NCBI RefSeq assembly: GCF_008119785.1
Contig: NZ_VSFA01000028.1
Coordinates: 1 to 64,000, forward strand
Direction: 5' to 3'
DNA: 64,000 nt
Origin: Micromonospora sp. MP36
GTDB taxonomy: Bacteria > Actinomycetota > Actinomycetes > Mycobacteriales > Micromonosporaceae
Numbering within the stretch: position 1 is the stretch's first letter; each line of letters opens with the position of its first letter. Both the position numbers and the translations under genes were made by a program. This document shows, one piece after another, positions 37,889 to 45,764 of the stretch. Under the pieces are notes generated by a model, which saw nothing but the letters and a program-made list of their open reading frames with translations, did no database searches and had not been told where the DNA came from.

Positions 37889-38497
37889 ATGGAACACCCT
37901 CACCGCGTTGTCCTGCTCGCTGGACCCTCCGGCTCCGGAAAGTCGTACATTGCCCAACGGACCGGACTTCCTGTGCTCTGTTTGGACGACTTCTACAAGG
38001 ACGGCGATGACCCTACGTTGCCGCGCCGGAGCGGACAGGTGGACTGGGAGTCACCCCTGTCCTGGGACGCGGACACGGCGGTGGAAACAATTGCCCGACT
38101 GGCCCGGGACGGCAAGGCCGAAGTGCCGGTTTATGCGATCGGCGCGGACCGCAAGGTGGCCACCCGGCCATTCGATCTCGCCGGAGCGCCACTTTTCGTG
38201 GCCGAAGGGATCTTCGCCGCCGAGATCGTCGCCGAGTGCCGGCGACGGGGCCTGCTCGCCGGGGCGTACGCGCTGCGCCGGCCGCGGGGGGCGACCTTCG
38301 TCCGCCGGCTCACCCGCGACCTCGCCGAGCAGCGCAAGGCACCCCGGGTGCTGATCCAGCGCGGGGTGGCACTGCTGCGCGCGGAGCCGGCGGTGCTGCG
38401 CCGGCAGACCGGCCTGGGCGCCGAGGCGGCCCGGGCCCGCCAGGTGCTGCGCCGGGTGGCCGCGCTGCTCGCCGGCCACCCGCACCAGCACCCCTGA
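37889..38497 (+). CDS. udk: uridine kinase-family P-loop kinase
   Basis: A 202-residue P-loop kinase with Walker A GPSGSGKSY (12-20), the DDFYKDGDDPTLPR motif typical of uridine/cytidine kinases (33-46) and a DWESPLSWD substrate region. FVAEGIFAAEI is the Walker B equivalent. It would phosphorylate uridine (and perhaps cytidine) to the monophosphate. It is shorter than E. coli Udk (213) but complete. AAGG lies 4 bp before the ATG. Its stop codon directly abuts the adenosine deaminase stop on the other strand. It fits the nucleoside salvage theme of this region. Confidence 0.82.
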   Translation: MEHPHRVVLLAGPSGSGKSYIAQRTGLPVLCLDDFYKDGDDPTLPRRSGQVDWESPLSWDADTAVETIARLARDGKAEVPVYAIGADRKVATRPFDLAGAPLFVAEGIFAAEIVAECRRRGLLAGAYALRRPRGATFVRRLTRDLAEQRKAPRVLIQRGVALLRAEPAVLRRQTGLGAEAARARQVLRRVAALLAGHPHQHP

Positions 38498-39574
38498 TCA
38501 GCCGATCAGCTTGGCGTACGCCGGCTTGATCACCTCGTCGATGATCGTCAGCCGCTCGTCGAACGGGATGAACGCGCTCTTCATCGCGTTGATGGTGAAC
38601 CACTGGAGTTCCTTCCAGCCGTAGCCGAAGGCCTCCACCAGCAGCGCCATCTCCCGGGACATCGAGGTACCGCTCATCAGCCGGTTGTCGGTGTTGACGG
38701 TCACCCGGAAGCGCAGGTCGCGCAGCAGCCCGATCGGATGCTCGGCGATCGACGGCGCCGCCCCGGTCTGCACGTTCGACGACGGGCAGAGCTCCAGCGG
38801 GATCCGCTTGTCCCGGACGTATGCGGCCAGCCGGCCCAGCACCGGCGGCGAGCCGGGGGTGATGTCGTCGACGATCCGGACGCCGTGCCCGAGCCGGTCG
38901 GCGCCGCACCACTGGATCGCCTGCCAGATCGACGGCAGCCCGAACGCCTCCCCGGCGTGGATGGTGAAGTGGAAGTTCTCCCGCTGGAGGTATTCGAAGG
39001 CGTCCAGGTGCCGGGTGGGCGGGAAGCCCGCCTCCGCGCCGGCGATGTCGAAGCCGACCACCCCGGCGTCCCGGTGCCGGACCGCCAGCTCGGCGATCTC
39101 CTGCGAGCGGGCGGCGTGCCGCATCGCGGTCAGCAGCGTGCCGATCCGGATCGGGTGGCCCGCCTCGGCGGCCTGCGCGCTCCCCTCGACGAAGCCGGCC
39201 ACCACGGCCTCGACCACCTCGTCCAGGGTCAGGTTCCGCTCCAGGTGCTGCTCGGGGGCGAACCGGACCTCCGCGTAGACCACCCCGTCGGCGGCCAGGT
39301 CCAGCGCGCACTCGCGGGCCACCCGGCGCAGCGCGGGCGCGGTCTGCATGACCGCCACGGTGTGCGCGAAGGTCTCCAGGTAGCGCTCCAGCGAACCCGA
39401 GTTGGCCGCCTCGACGAACCACCGGCCCAGCGCCTCCGGGTCGGTGGTGGGCAGCTCGTGGCCGACCTCGGCGGCCAGCTCGACGATTGTCGCGGGCCGC
39501 AGACCGCCGTCCAGGTGATCGTGCAGCAGCGCCTTCGGGACCTTGACGATGTCCTCGTACCGGATTGCGACCAT
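38498..39574 (-). CDS. add: adenosine deaminase
   Basis: A 358-residue zinc hydrolase that converts adenosine (and deoxyadenosine) to inosine. Metal ligands are in LLHDHLDG (His-x-His, about 16-23), HAGEAFG (about 206-212, with catalytic Glu), GHG (about 229-231) and TDN (about 288-290). The length matches the family. It is followed by nothing on its own strand, as it converges on the uridine kinase with no gap. Together with the nucleoside importer and phosphorylase downstream it belongs to nucleoside catabolism. Confidence 0.94.
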   Translation of the reverse strand: MVAIRYEDIVKVPKALLHDHLDGGLRPATIVELAAEVGHELPTTDPEALGRWFVEAANSGSLERYLETFAHTVAVMQTAPALRRVARECALDLAADGVVYAEVRFAPEQHLERNLTLDEVVEAVVAGFVEGSAQAAEAGHPIRIGTLLTAMRHAARSQEIAELAVRHRDAGVVGFDIAGAEAGFPPTRHLDAFEYLQRENFHFTIHAGEAFGLPSIWQAIQWCGADRLGHGVRIVDDITPGSPPVLGRLAAYVRDKRIPLELCPSSNVQTGAAPSIAEHPIGLLRDLRFRVTVNTDNRLMSGTSMSREMALLVEAFGYGWKELQWFTINAMKSAFIPFDERLTIIDEVIKPAYAKLIG

Positions 39575-39625
39575 GCACAGACCCTAGTCACCGGCCGCTC
39601 GACCTCGGCGCGGGACCGGGCCGGC

Positions 39626-40039
39626 TCAGGGCCGCCAGCCGTACACCCGCTCGACGGCGAGGCGGAGCACCAGGCGGCCGTCCGCGACCATCGCGGCCCG
39701 GTAGTCCGCCCAGTCCGGGTGCTCGCCCCGGATCCGCCGGTAGACCTCCACCAGCTCGTCGACGGTGGCGTCCTCGGTCGCCGCGGCCGGCGGGGTGAGG
39801 GTCACCGTCCCTTCGGCCACCGCGTACGCCCCGCCGTCGGCGGTGGTGACGTGGAAGCTGGCCCGGGGGTCGCGCCGCAGGTTGCGCACCTTCGCCCGGT
39901 CAGCAGTGGTGGAGCAGCGGATCAGCCCCGGCTCGGCCAGGTAGTCGAGGTTCGACAGTTGGGGGCGGCCGTCCCGGCGCAGCGTCACCAGCACCCCGCG
40001 CCCCCGTTCCCCGAACAGCTCCCACAGCTTGGTTGACAT
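39626..40039 (-). CDS. PPOX-class F420-dependent oxidoreductase
   Basis: A 137-residue split-barrel flavin/deazaflavin oxidoreductase. The opening STKLWELFGERGRGVLVTLRRDGRPQLSNLDYLAEPGLIRCSTTADRAKVRNLRRDPRASFHV follows the PPOX F420 family pattern, ending with VERVYGW. F420 is common in this group of bacteria. The substrate is unknown. The ATG at 40039 overlaps a perfect TGACATGTCA palindrome, suggesting tight repression by the divergent MarR regulator. An upstream in-frame GTG/ATG reaching 40075 would run through both operator-like sites and is less likely. Confidence 0.85.
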   Translation of the reverse strand: MSTKLWELFGERGRGVLVTLRRDGRPQLSNLDYLAEPGLIRCSTTADRAKVRNLRRDPRASFHVTTADGGAYAVAEGTVTLTPPAAATEDATVDELVEVYRRIRGEHPDWADYRAAMVADGRLVLRLAVERVYGWRP

Positions 40040-40074
40040 GTCACCGACCGTAGGGTGGCTTTGATGACGTGTCA
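40034..40074. promoter_or_regulatory. paired TGAC-N2-GTCA palindromes between PPOX and MarR genes
   Basis: TGACATGTCA (40034-40043, perfect) and TGACGTGTCA (40065-40074, one mismatch) have centres 31 bp apart, about three helical turns. They lie in the divergent promoter of the oxidoreductase and marR genes; the first spans the PPOX start codon. MarR dimers typically bind such short palindromes. Confidence 0.6.
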
Positions 40075-40096
40075 ACCACTCGGCTAGGCTCGCCGC

Positions 40097-40573
40097 ATGG
40101 ACGAACCACGCTGGCTGGACGAGCGGGAGGACCGGGCCTGGCGCGGCTACCGCCGGATGCGCCGGCTGCTCGACCTGACGCTCGCCCGCGAGCTGATGCA
40201 GGACGCGGGCCTCTCCGAGCCGGACTACGACGTCCTCTCCGACCTCTCCGAGGCGCCCGAGCAGCGGCTACGGCTCAGCGAACTGGCCGACCGGATGCTC
40301 TGGTCCCGCAGCCGGCTCTCCCACCACCTGTCCCGCATGCAGCAGCGCGGCCTGGTCCGCCGCGAGGAGTGCCCCTCGGACGGGCGCGGCTCCGTGGTCG
40401 TGCTGACCCCGGCCGGCCGGGCCGCCATCGAGGCCGCCGCGCCGGGCCACGTCGCCGCCGTCCGCCGGCACCTGATCGACCTGCTCACCCCGGAGGAGAT
40501 CGCCGCCCTGGGCGCGCTGACCCAGCGGGTGGTCGACCGCCTCGCCGGGCGTCCGGCCGCCCCGGCGGCCTGA
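40097..40573 (+). CDS. MarR-family transcriptional regulator
   Basis: A 158-residue winged-helix regulator: helices TLARELMQDAGLSEPDYDVLSDLSEAP, HTH LRLSELADRMLWSRSRLSHHLSRMQQRGLVRREEC and wing DGRGSVVVLTPAGRAAI are typical. It is divergent from the F420 oxidoreductase gene with two matching palindromes in the 57-bp gap. The rRNA methyltransferase gene follows 1 bp after its stop (TGACATG), so it is probably autoregulated and controls both sides. Confidence 0.9.
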   Translation: MDEPRWLDEREDRAWRGYRRMRRLLDLTLARELMQDAGLSEPDYDVLSDLSEAPEQRLRLSELADRMLWSRSRLSHHLSRMQQRGLVRREECPSDGRGSVVVLTPAGRAAIEAAAPGHVAAVRRHLIDLLTPEEIAALGALTQRVVDRLAGRPAAPAA

Positions 40574-40574
40574 C

Positions 40575-41492
40575 ATGGACCCCCGCGTCCTCGACCGGCT
40601 GCGCTGCCCGGTCTGCGCCGAGCCGCTCACCGAGACCACCGCCGGCACCACCCGGGCGCTGCGCTGCCCGCGCCGGCACAGCTTCGACTTCGCCCGCCAG
40701 GGATACGTGAACCTGCTCGCCGGCCGCACTCCGCACGCCGGGGACAGCGCCGAGATGGTCGCCGCCCGGGCCGACTTCCTCGCCGCCGGCCACTACGACA
40801 CCGTCGCCACCGCGCTCGCCGCCACGGCCGCCGACGTGGTCGACCGGGTACGCAGCACCACGCCCCCCGCCCGCCGGGCAGCCACAGACGCGACGCAGGG
40901 TGACCCCGGCGCGTCGTACCCCCTGGTGGTGGACGCCGGCGCGGGGACCGGCTGGTACCTCGCCGCGGTGCTGGCGGCGCTGCCCGACGCCGTCGGCCTG
41001 GCCCTGGACGTCGCCAAGCCGGCGCTGCGCCGGGCCGCCCGCGCCCACCCGCGCGCCGCGGCGGCACTCGCCGACACCTGGCAGCGGCTCCCGCTGGCCG
41101 ACGCCTCGGCCGCCGTGCTGCTCAACGTCTTCGCGCCGCGCAACGGCCCGGAGTTCCACCGGGTGCTCGACCCGGCGGGTGCCCTGCTGGTGGTCACCCC
41201 CGCCGACGACCACCTGGCCGAACTGGTGGCCGCGCTGGACCTGCTCCGGGTCGACCCGGCCAAGGCGGACCGGGTGGCGGGCAGCCTCGGCGGCCACTTC
41301 ACCGAGGAGTCGGCGAGCGTGCACCGGGCCCGGCTCACGCTCACTCGGACCGAGGTGGCCACCCTGGTCGGGATGGGCCCCAGCGCCTGGCACACCGACC
41401 CGGCCCGGCTCGCCGAGCGGATCGCCGCGCTGCCCGAGCCGGCGCCGGTGACCCTCGCGGTCCGGCTCGGCGTGCACCGGCCGCACTCCTAG
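40575..41492 (+). CDS. RlmA-like 23S rRNA (guanine-N1) methyltransferase
   Basis: A 305-residue SAM-dependent methyltransferase. The N-terminal zinc finger is C11-x2-C14 ... C31-x3-H35 (LRCPVCAEPL, LRCPRRHSFD), followed by RQGYVNLL, the RlmA hallmark. SAM motif I is VVDAGAGTGWYL (about 116-127); the VLLNVFAPRNGPEFHRVL segment is also typical. Gram-positive members (TlrB/RlmAII type) methylate G748 and can add to tylosin-type macrolide resistance; whether this one does is unknown. A 20-residue insertion (about 92-113) precedes motif I. Coupled to marR (1-bp gap); its stop overlaps the convergent gene's stop in CTAG. Confidence 0.88.
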   Translation: MDPRVLDRLRCPVCAEPLTETTAGTTRALRCPRRHSFDFARQGYVNLLAGRTPHAGDSAEMVAARADFLAAGHYDTVATALAATAADVVDRVRSTTPPARRAATDATQGDPGASYPLVVDAGAGTGWYLAAVLAALPDAVGLALDVAKPALRRAARAHPRAAAALADTWQRLPLADASAAVLLNVFAPRNGPEFHRVLDPAGALLVVTPADDHLAELVAALDLLRVDPAKADRVAGSLGGHFTEESASVHRARLTLTRTEVATLVGMGPSAWHTDPARLAERIAALPEPAPVTLAVRLGVHRPHS

Positions 41493-42169
41493 GTGGAGAG
41501 ATCGACCTCTTCCCAGCCCGGCGGCTCGTCGTGGTACGGCCCGCGCAGCACCACCGCCCACTCCAGCGCCCACCGGCGCTGCCCGATGGCGTGTGAGTCG
41601 ACCAGCCCGGGCAGCGCCCGCCCGGACTGCTCCGTCTCCAGGTACGCCCAGTCCAGGCAGTAGTGCAGGTCGAGCAGGGCGGCGGCGTCGGCCGGGTGTT
41701 GCGGGGCGGCCAGGATCCGGGCCCGCCACTGCGGGAAGGTCTCCCCCGCGACGAGGTTGGGCATCCGCTCGACCAGCCGCTCGTCCACCGGCACCGTCGG
41801 GTCCAGTTCCTTGGCCAACCCGAGCACCCAGGCCAGCGAGAAGAGCGCGTCGTGGTGCAGCACGAACGACCGGTGGTCGCCCTTGCCGCCCATCACGAAC
41901 TGCCACTCGGGCGGGGTCACCACGTCGACCAGGTGCGAGTCCAGCAGCCAGCTCGCCGCGGCCTGCGCGGGCATCCCGAAGCACCGGGCCAGGATCACGT
42001 GCAGCACCGCGATCCGGGCCTCGATCTCCGCAGTCGTCCGCAGCTCGATCTCGTCGCCCGGTTCCCACACCAACGGGAACTGCGGCGGCGGCAGCGGCAG
42101 GCCCAGCCGGGACAGCTCGTCGAGGCTCGCCTCACGGACGGCCCGCGGGTCGGGGGCGGGTACGCGCAC
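41489..42169 (-). CDS. DUF4272 domain protein
   Basis: A 226-residue soluble protein of the DUF4272 family, function unknown. Landmarks are EIEARIAVLHVILARCFG, LFSLAWVLGLAKELDPTVPVDE and LHYCLDWAYLE, and the C-terminal RRWALEWAV. No catalytic motif is obvious. It has its own strand position: the convergent methyltransferase gene ends 4 bp inside it, and the thymidine phosphorylase gene is 110 bp downstream of its start on the same strand but with a separating gap. Confidence 0.78.
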   Translation of the reverse strand: MRVPAPDPRAVREASLDELSRLGLPLPPPQFPLVWEPGDEIELRTTAEIEARIAVLHVILARCFGMPAQAAASWLLDSHLVDVVTPPEWQFVMGGKGDHRSFVLHHDALFSLAWVLGLAKELDPTVPVDERLVERMPNLVAGETFPQWRARILAAPQHPADAAALLDLHYCLDWAYLETEQSGRALPGLVDSHAIGQRRWALEWAVVLRGPYHDEPPGWEEVDLST

Positions 42170-42279
42170 GGCTCAGGTCCCTGTCTGCTCGCATCGGCTC
42201 ATCGCCGGTCGGTCCCCCCTGGCCAGGGAGGATAGCGGCTCGGCGAGGTCAGCACCATGGCCGGAGCCGGCCCGGACGA

Positions 42280-43560
42280 TCAGCCGATCCGGTCGATGAC
42301 CAGCGGCGCCACGGCGGGGGCCTCCGGCGCGATGCGGACCGCCCGCTGTGCCTCGGCGAGCGCGGCCGGGATCCGCTCCGCGTGCTCGGCGCGCAGCTCG
42401 TACAGGGGGTCGCCGGCGCGTACCGGGTCGCCCGGGCGCTTGTGCAGCACCACCCCGGCCGGGATGCTCACCGGGTCCTCCTTGCGGGCCCGGCCGGCGC
42501 CGAGCCGCCAGGCGGCCACCCCGATCGCGTACGCGTCGACCTCGGCGACGTAGCCGTCCTCGGTGGCGCGGACCACCTCGACCTCGTTGGCCGTCGGCAT
42601 CGGGGCGTCCGGGTCGCCGCCCTGCGCCCGGATCATCGTCCGCCAGGCGTCCATCGCCCGGCCGTCGCGCAACGCCGCCGCCGGGTCGGCGTCCGGCAGG
42701 CCGGCCGCGTCGAGCATCTCCCGGGCCAGCGCCAGGGTCAGCTCCACCACGTCGGCCGGGCCGCCGCCGGCGAGCACCTCGACCGACTCGGTCACCTCGA
42801 CCGCGTTGCCGACGGTCAGGCCGAGCGGGGTGGACATGTCGGTGAGCAGGGCGACCGTCCGTACGCCGTGCGCCCGGCCCAGCTCCACCATGGTCCGGGC
42901 CAGCTCGCGGGCGTCGTCGACGTGCTTCATGAACGCGCCCGAGCCGACCTTCACGTCGAGCACCAGGGCGCCGGTCCCCTCGGCGATCTTCTTGCTCATG
43001 ATCGAGCTGGCGATCAGCGGGATCGCCTCCACGGTCCCGGTGACGTCGCGCAGCGCGTAGAGCTTGCGGTCGGCCGGGGCCAGGCCGTCGCCGGCCGCGC
43101 AGATGACCGCGCCGACGTCGCGGAGCTGGGCGATGAACTCGTCGTTGCTCAGCGCGGCCCGCCAGCCGGGGATCGACTCCAGCTTGTCGAGCGTGCCGCC
43201 GGTGTGGCCGAGGCCCCGGCCGCTCAGCTGCGGCACCGCCGCGCCGCAGGCGGCGACGAGCGGGGTCAGCGGCAGGGTGATCTTGTCGCCGACACCGCCG
43301 GTGGAGTGCTTGTCCACGGTCGGCCGGGCCACCGTGGAGAGGTCGAGCCGCTCGCCGCTGGCGATCATCGCGGCGGTCCACCGGGCGATCTCCGGCCCGG
43401 TCATGCCGCGCAGCAGGATCGCCATGGCCAGCGCGGACATCTGCTCGTCGGCGACCAGCCCCTTGGTGTACGCGTCGACGACCCAGTCGATCTGCCCGTC
43501 GCTCAGCACACCCCCGTCCCGCTTGACCCGAATGACATCAACCGCCGTAAAAGCACTCAC
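42280..43560 (-). CDS. deoA: thymidine phosphorylase
   Basis: A 426-residue homodimeric phosphorylase splitting thymidine (and deoxyuridine) into base and 2-deoxyribose-1-phosphate. The family signature SGRGLGHTGGTLDKLE is near residues 107-122, with STGGVGDK (phosphate loop) at about 83-90 and KVGSGAFMK at about 192-200. The length is typical. The GTG at 43560 is chosen because the family start (AFTAVDVIRVKRDGG) follows. AAGG lies just before it and GATAGG/TATCAG-like bases could form its own -10. A 24-bp hairpin separates it from cdd. Its product feeds deoC after conversion to the 5-phosphate. Confidence 0.93.
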   Translation of the reverse strand: MSAFTAVDVIRVKRDGGVLSDGQIDWVVDAYTKGLVADEQMSALAMAILLRGMTGPEIARWTAAMIASGERLDLSTVARPTVDKHSTGGVGDKITLPLTPLVAACGAAVPQLSGRGLGHTGGTLDKLESIPGWRAALSNDEFIAQLRDVGAVICAAGDGLAPADRKLYALRDVTGTVEAIPLIASSIMSKKIAEGTGALVLDVKVGSGAFMKHVDDARELARTMVELGRAHGVRTVALLTDMSTPLGLTVGNAVEVTESVEVLAGGGPADVVELTLALAREMLDAAGLPDADPAAALRDGRAMDAWRTMIRAQGGDPDAPMPTANEVEVVRATEDGYVAEVDAYAIGVAAWRLGAGRARKEDPVSIPAGVVLHKRPGDPVRAGDPLYELRAEHAERIPAALAEAQRAVRIAPEAPAVAPLVIDRIG

Positions 43561-43659
43561 CTTAAAGTTCCTATCAGTCGTTCCGGCACCGGCCAGCAGG
43601 CCGCGACCATTGCCAAGACGGGAATCCCGCCGTGACCGACCCGCGGGCGCGCGCACGAC

Positions 43660-43733
43660 GGGCCGGGGCCGACCGTGACCGGCGGAGGGATCAAGCCTGA
43701 CCGCCCGGAGCCGGTCACGGTCGGCCCCGGCCC
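43660..43733 (-). terminator. 24-bp perfect hairpin between cdd and deoA
   Basis: The arms 43660-43683 and 43710-43733 are exact reverse complements (GGGCCGGGGCC ... GACCGGC), with a 26-nt loop that can pair further. It starts 28 bp after the cdd stop and ends 99 bp before the deoA start. It may be a terminator or an RNA-stabilising structure inside the operon. Confidence 0.8.
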
Positions 43734-43761
43734 CCAAGCTCAGCCACCCGAGCCGGCAAAC

Positions 43762-44469
43762 TCATGCACCCGACCAGCGAGCCGGGATCTCCATGGGCGG
43801 CTCACCCTCACCGGCCCAGAAAATGGTGCCGTTAGCGTCCACCACCACCACGCGGGGCGTACGCGCCAGCCCCCAGGTGATCGCCTCCGCCGGGTCGTCC
43901 CAGGTCGGGCCCTCCTCCAGCACGCCGGTCTCGGCGCCTTCGGTGTCCCCGGCCGACCGCTCCCAGTAGGCCGTCCAGACCTGCTGCCCGGCGGAGAGAT
44001 CCGGGTGCACGAAGACGGTGCCCCGCCCCCGCCAGGCGGCCAGCCGCTCCGGCACCACCGGCACCGGCGTCTCGCCGGTCACCGCCTCCAGGTCCTCGAC
44101 GCTGAACGCATGCGGGAGCAGCTCGGTCATGCGCAGCGGGCGGCCCTTCGTCTCGACCAGGCACTCCGGGCCGCCGTTCTCCCAGAGCAGCTGCCGGCAC
44201 CGGCCGCACGGCATCAGCGGCTCGCCGGTGGCGTCGACGCAGGAGAGGGCGACGATCCGGCCGCCACCGGTGGCGTGCAGCGAGGAGACCACCCCGCACT
44301 CGGCGCAGAGGACCACGCCGTACGCGGCGTTCTCCACGTTGCAGCCGACCACCACCCGGCCGTCGTCGACCAGGGCGGCCGCCCCGACCGGGAACTTCGA
44401 GTACGGCACGTACGCGTGCCGCATCACCTCGGTGGCGGCGGCGCGCAGCCGCTCCCAGTCGATCTCCAC
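43762..44469 (-). CDS. cdd: cytidine deaminase with C-terminal extension
   Basis: A 235-residue protein. Residues 1-134 are a standard homotetrameric cytidine deaminase: VPYSKFPVGA, NVENAAYG, zinc ligands C55, C88 and C91, and proton-shuttle Glu57 in CAEC; MPCGRCRQ closes the site. Typical enzymes stop near residue 130. Here about 100 residues follow (VPERLAAWRGRGTVFVHPDLSAGQQVWTAYWE ... WDDPAEAITWGLARTPRVVVVDANGTIFWAGEGEPP) without any domain I recognise. The gene is 12 bp after the permease gene and clearly belongs to the nucleoside importer operon; it converts (deoxy)cytidine to (deoxy)uridine. Confidence 0.9.
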   Translation of the reverse strand: MEIDWERLRAAATEVMRHAYVPYSKFPVGAAALVDDGRVVVGCNVENAAYGVVLCAECGVVSSLHATGGGRIVALSCVDATGEPLMPCGRCRQLLWENGGPECLVETKGRPLRMTELLPHAFSVEDLEAVTGETPVPVVPERLAAWRGRGTVFVHPDLSAGQQVWTAYWERSAGDTEGAETGVLEEGPTWDDPAEAITWGLARTPRVVVVDANGTIFWAGEGEPPMEIPARWSGA

Positions 44470-44481
44470 GTCGTGCCTCCG

Positions 44482-45762
44482 TCAGCCCTTGATGTACGGC
44501 TTGCCGTCCGCCGCCGGCGCCCGGACCTTGCCGACCAGGCCGGCCACGGCCAGGATCGTCGCCAGGTAGGGCAGCATCGCCAGGAACTGGCTGGGGATGC
44601 TGCTGCCGATCGCGCCGAGGTAGGTGGCGAGCTGGTCGGCGAAGCCGAAGAAGAGCGCCGCGAGCAGCGCGCCGGTCGGGCTCCACCGGCCGAAGATCAG
44701 CGCGGCCAGGGCGATGAAGCCCTTACCACCGATCATGTTCTTGGTGAACGAGTAGAGCGCCAGGGTGTACGAGGCACCACCCACGCCGGCCACCAGTCCG
44801 GCCATGAGCACGTTGCGGTAGCGCAGCCGCAGCACCTTCACGCCGAGGGTGTCGGCCGCGGTGGGGTGCTCACCCACCGACCGGGTCCGCAGCCCCCACC
44901 GGGTACGGAACAGCGCGATGTGGATGACCAGCACCAGCAGCAGGCCGAGGTAGAGGAAGAGGTTGCTGCGGAACAGCGCCGGACCGATCAGCGGGATGTC
45001 CTTGAGCAGCGGGATCTCCCAGTTGCCGAACCGGGGGGCGCTGTTGTACTTGGTCGCGTCCGTCTGCATCAGCCGCTCGTAGAGGAAGCCGGTGACACCG
45101 ACCGCCAGCAGGTTGAGCACGATGCCCATGACGACCTGGTCGACCAGGTAGCGGATGGCGAAGACGGCGAGCAGCAGGGAGATGAACGCGCCGCCGAGCG
45201 CGGCGGCGACCAGCCCCACCCAGACGCTGCCGGAGAGGCTGCCGAACAGCGCACCGGAGAAGGCGCCCATCAGCAGTTGGCCCTCGATCGCCACGTTCAC
45301 CACGCCGGACCGCTCGCACAGCACCCCGGCCAGCGCGCCGAAGATCAGCGGCAGCGCCAGGTAGAAGGTGTTGCGGACGACGTTGACCAGCGGCATGAAG
45401 TTGTTCCCCGCAGGGGCGGCGGAGACCTGCCAGCAGAGGAAGCTGAGCACGAAGCCGACCAGGCCGACGCCGAGCAGCACGGTGGACCAGCGCTTGGGCA
45501 CGCCGGCGAGCAGGGCGGCGCCGGCCGCCGCCGTGATGAGCCCGAACAGGATCGCGCCGACCGTGCCGTTGATCGCCAGGGCGGCGCCGCCCTCGGTCTC
45601 GCTGAGCGTGAACCGGGCCTGCTGGCCGGTGGCGAGCGCCCCGAAGAGCGCCACCGCGAGCACGCCCAGCGCCAGCAGGACGGCTCCGGTCTTGCGGGCG
45701 CGCGTCCAGAAACCCTCGTCGACCGCGGTGACGGCGACCTCGGGGACAGCCATGGTGGACAT
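44482..45762 (-). CDS. nucleoside ABC importer permease (NupQ/YufQ type)
   Basis: A 426-residue inner-membrane permease. Residues 1-130 hold extra helices before the BPD_transp_2 core, which runs from about 125 to 420: GALAGVLCERSGVVNVAIEGQLLMGAF, VMGIVLNLLAVGVTG, LRTRSVGEHPTAADTLGV (ATPase-coupling loop) and GFIALAALIFGRWSPTGALLAALFFGFADQL. It is paired with the adjacent larger permease (2-bp gap) and the double ATPase. BMP-type importers of this kind carry purine or pyrimidine nucleosides. The ATG at 45762 follows the stop of its partner directly. Confidence 0.9.
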   Translation of the reverse strand: MSTMAVPEVAVTAVDEGFWTRARKTGAVLLALGVLAVALFGALATGQQARFTLSETEGGAALAINGTVGAILFGLITAAAGAALLAGVPKRWSTVLLGVGLVGFVLSFLCWQVSAAPAGNNFMPLVNVVRNTFYLALPLIFGALAGVLCERSGVVNVAIEGQLLMGAFSGALFGSLSGSVWVGLVAAALGGAFISLLLAVFAIRYLVDQVVMGIVLNLLAVGVTGFLYERLMQTDATKYNSAPRFGNWEIPLLKDIPLIGPALFRSNLFLYLGLLLVLVIHIALFRTRWGLRTRSVGEHPTAADTLGVKVLRLRYRNVLMAGLVAGVGGASYTLALYSFTKNMIGGKGFIALAALIFGRWSPTGALLAALFFGFADQLATYLGAIGSSIPSQFLAMLPYLATILAVAGLVGKVRAPAADGKPYIKG

Positions 45763-45764
45763 GC

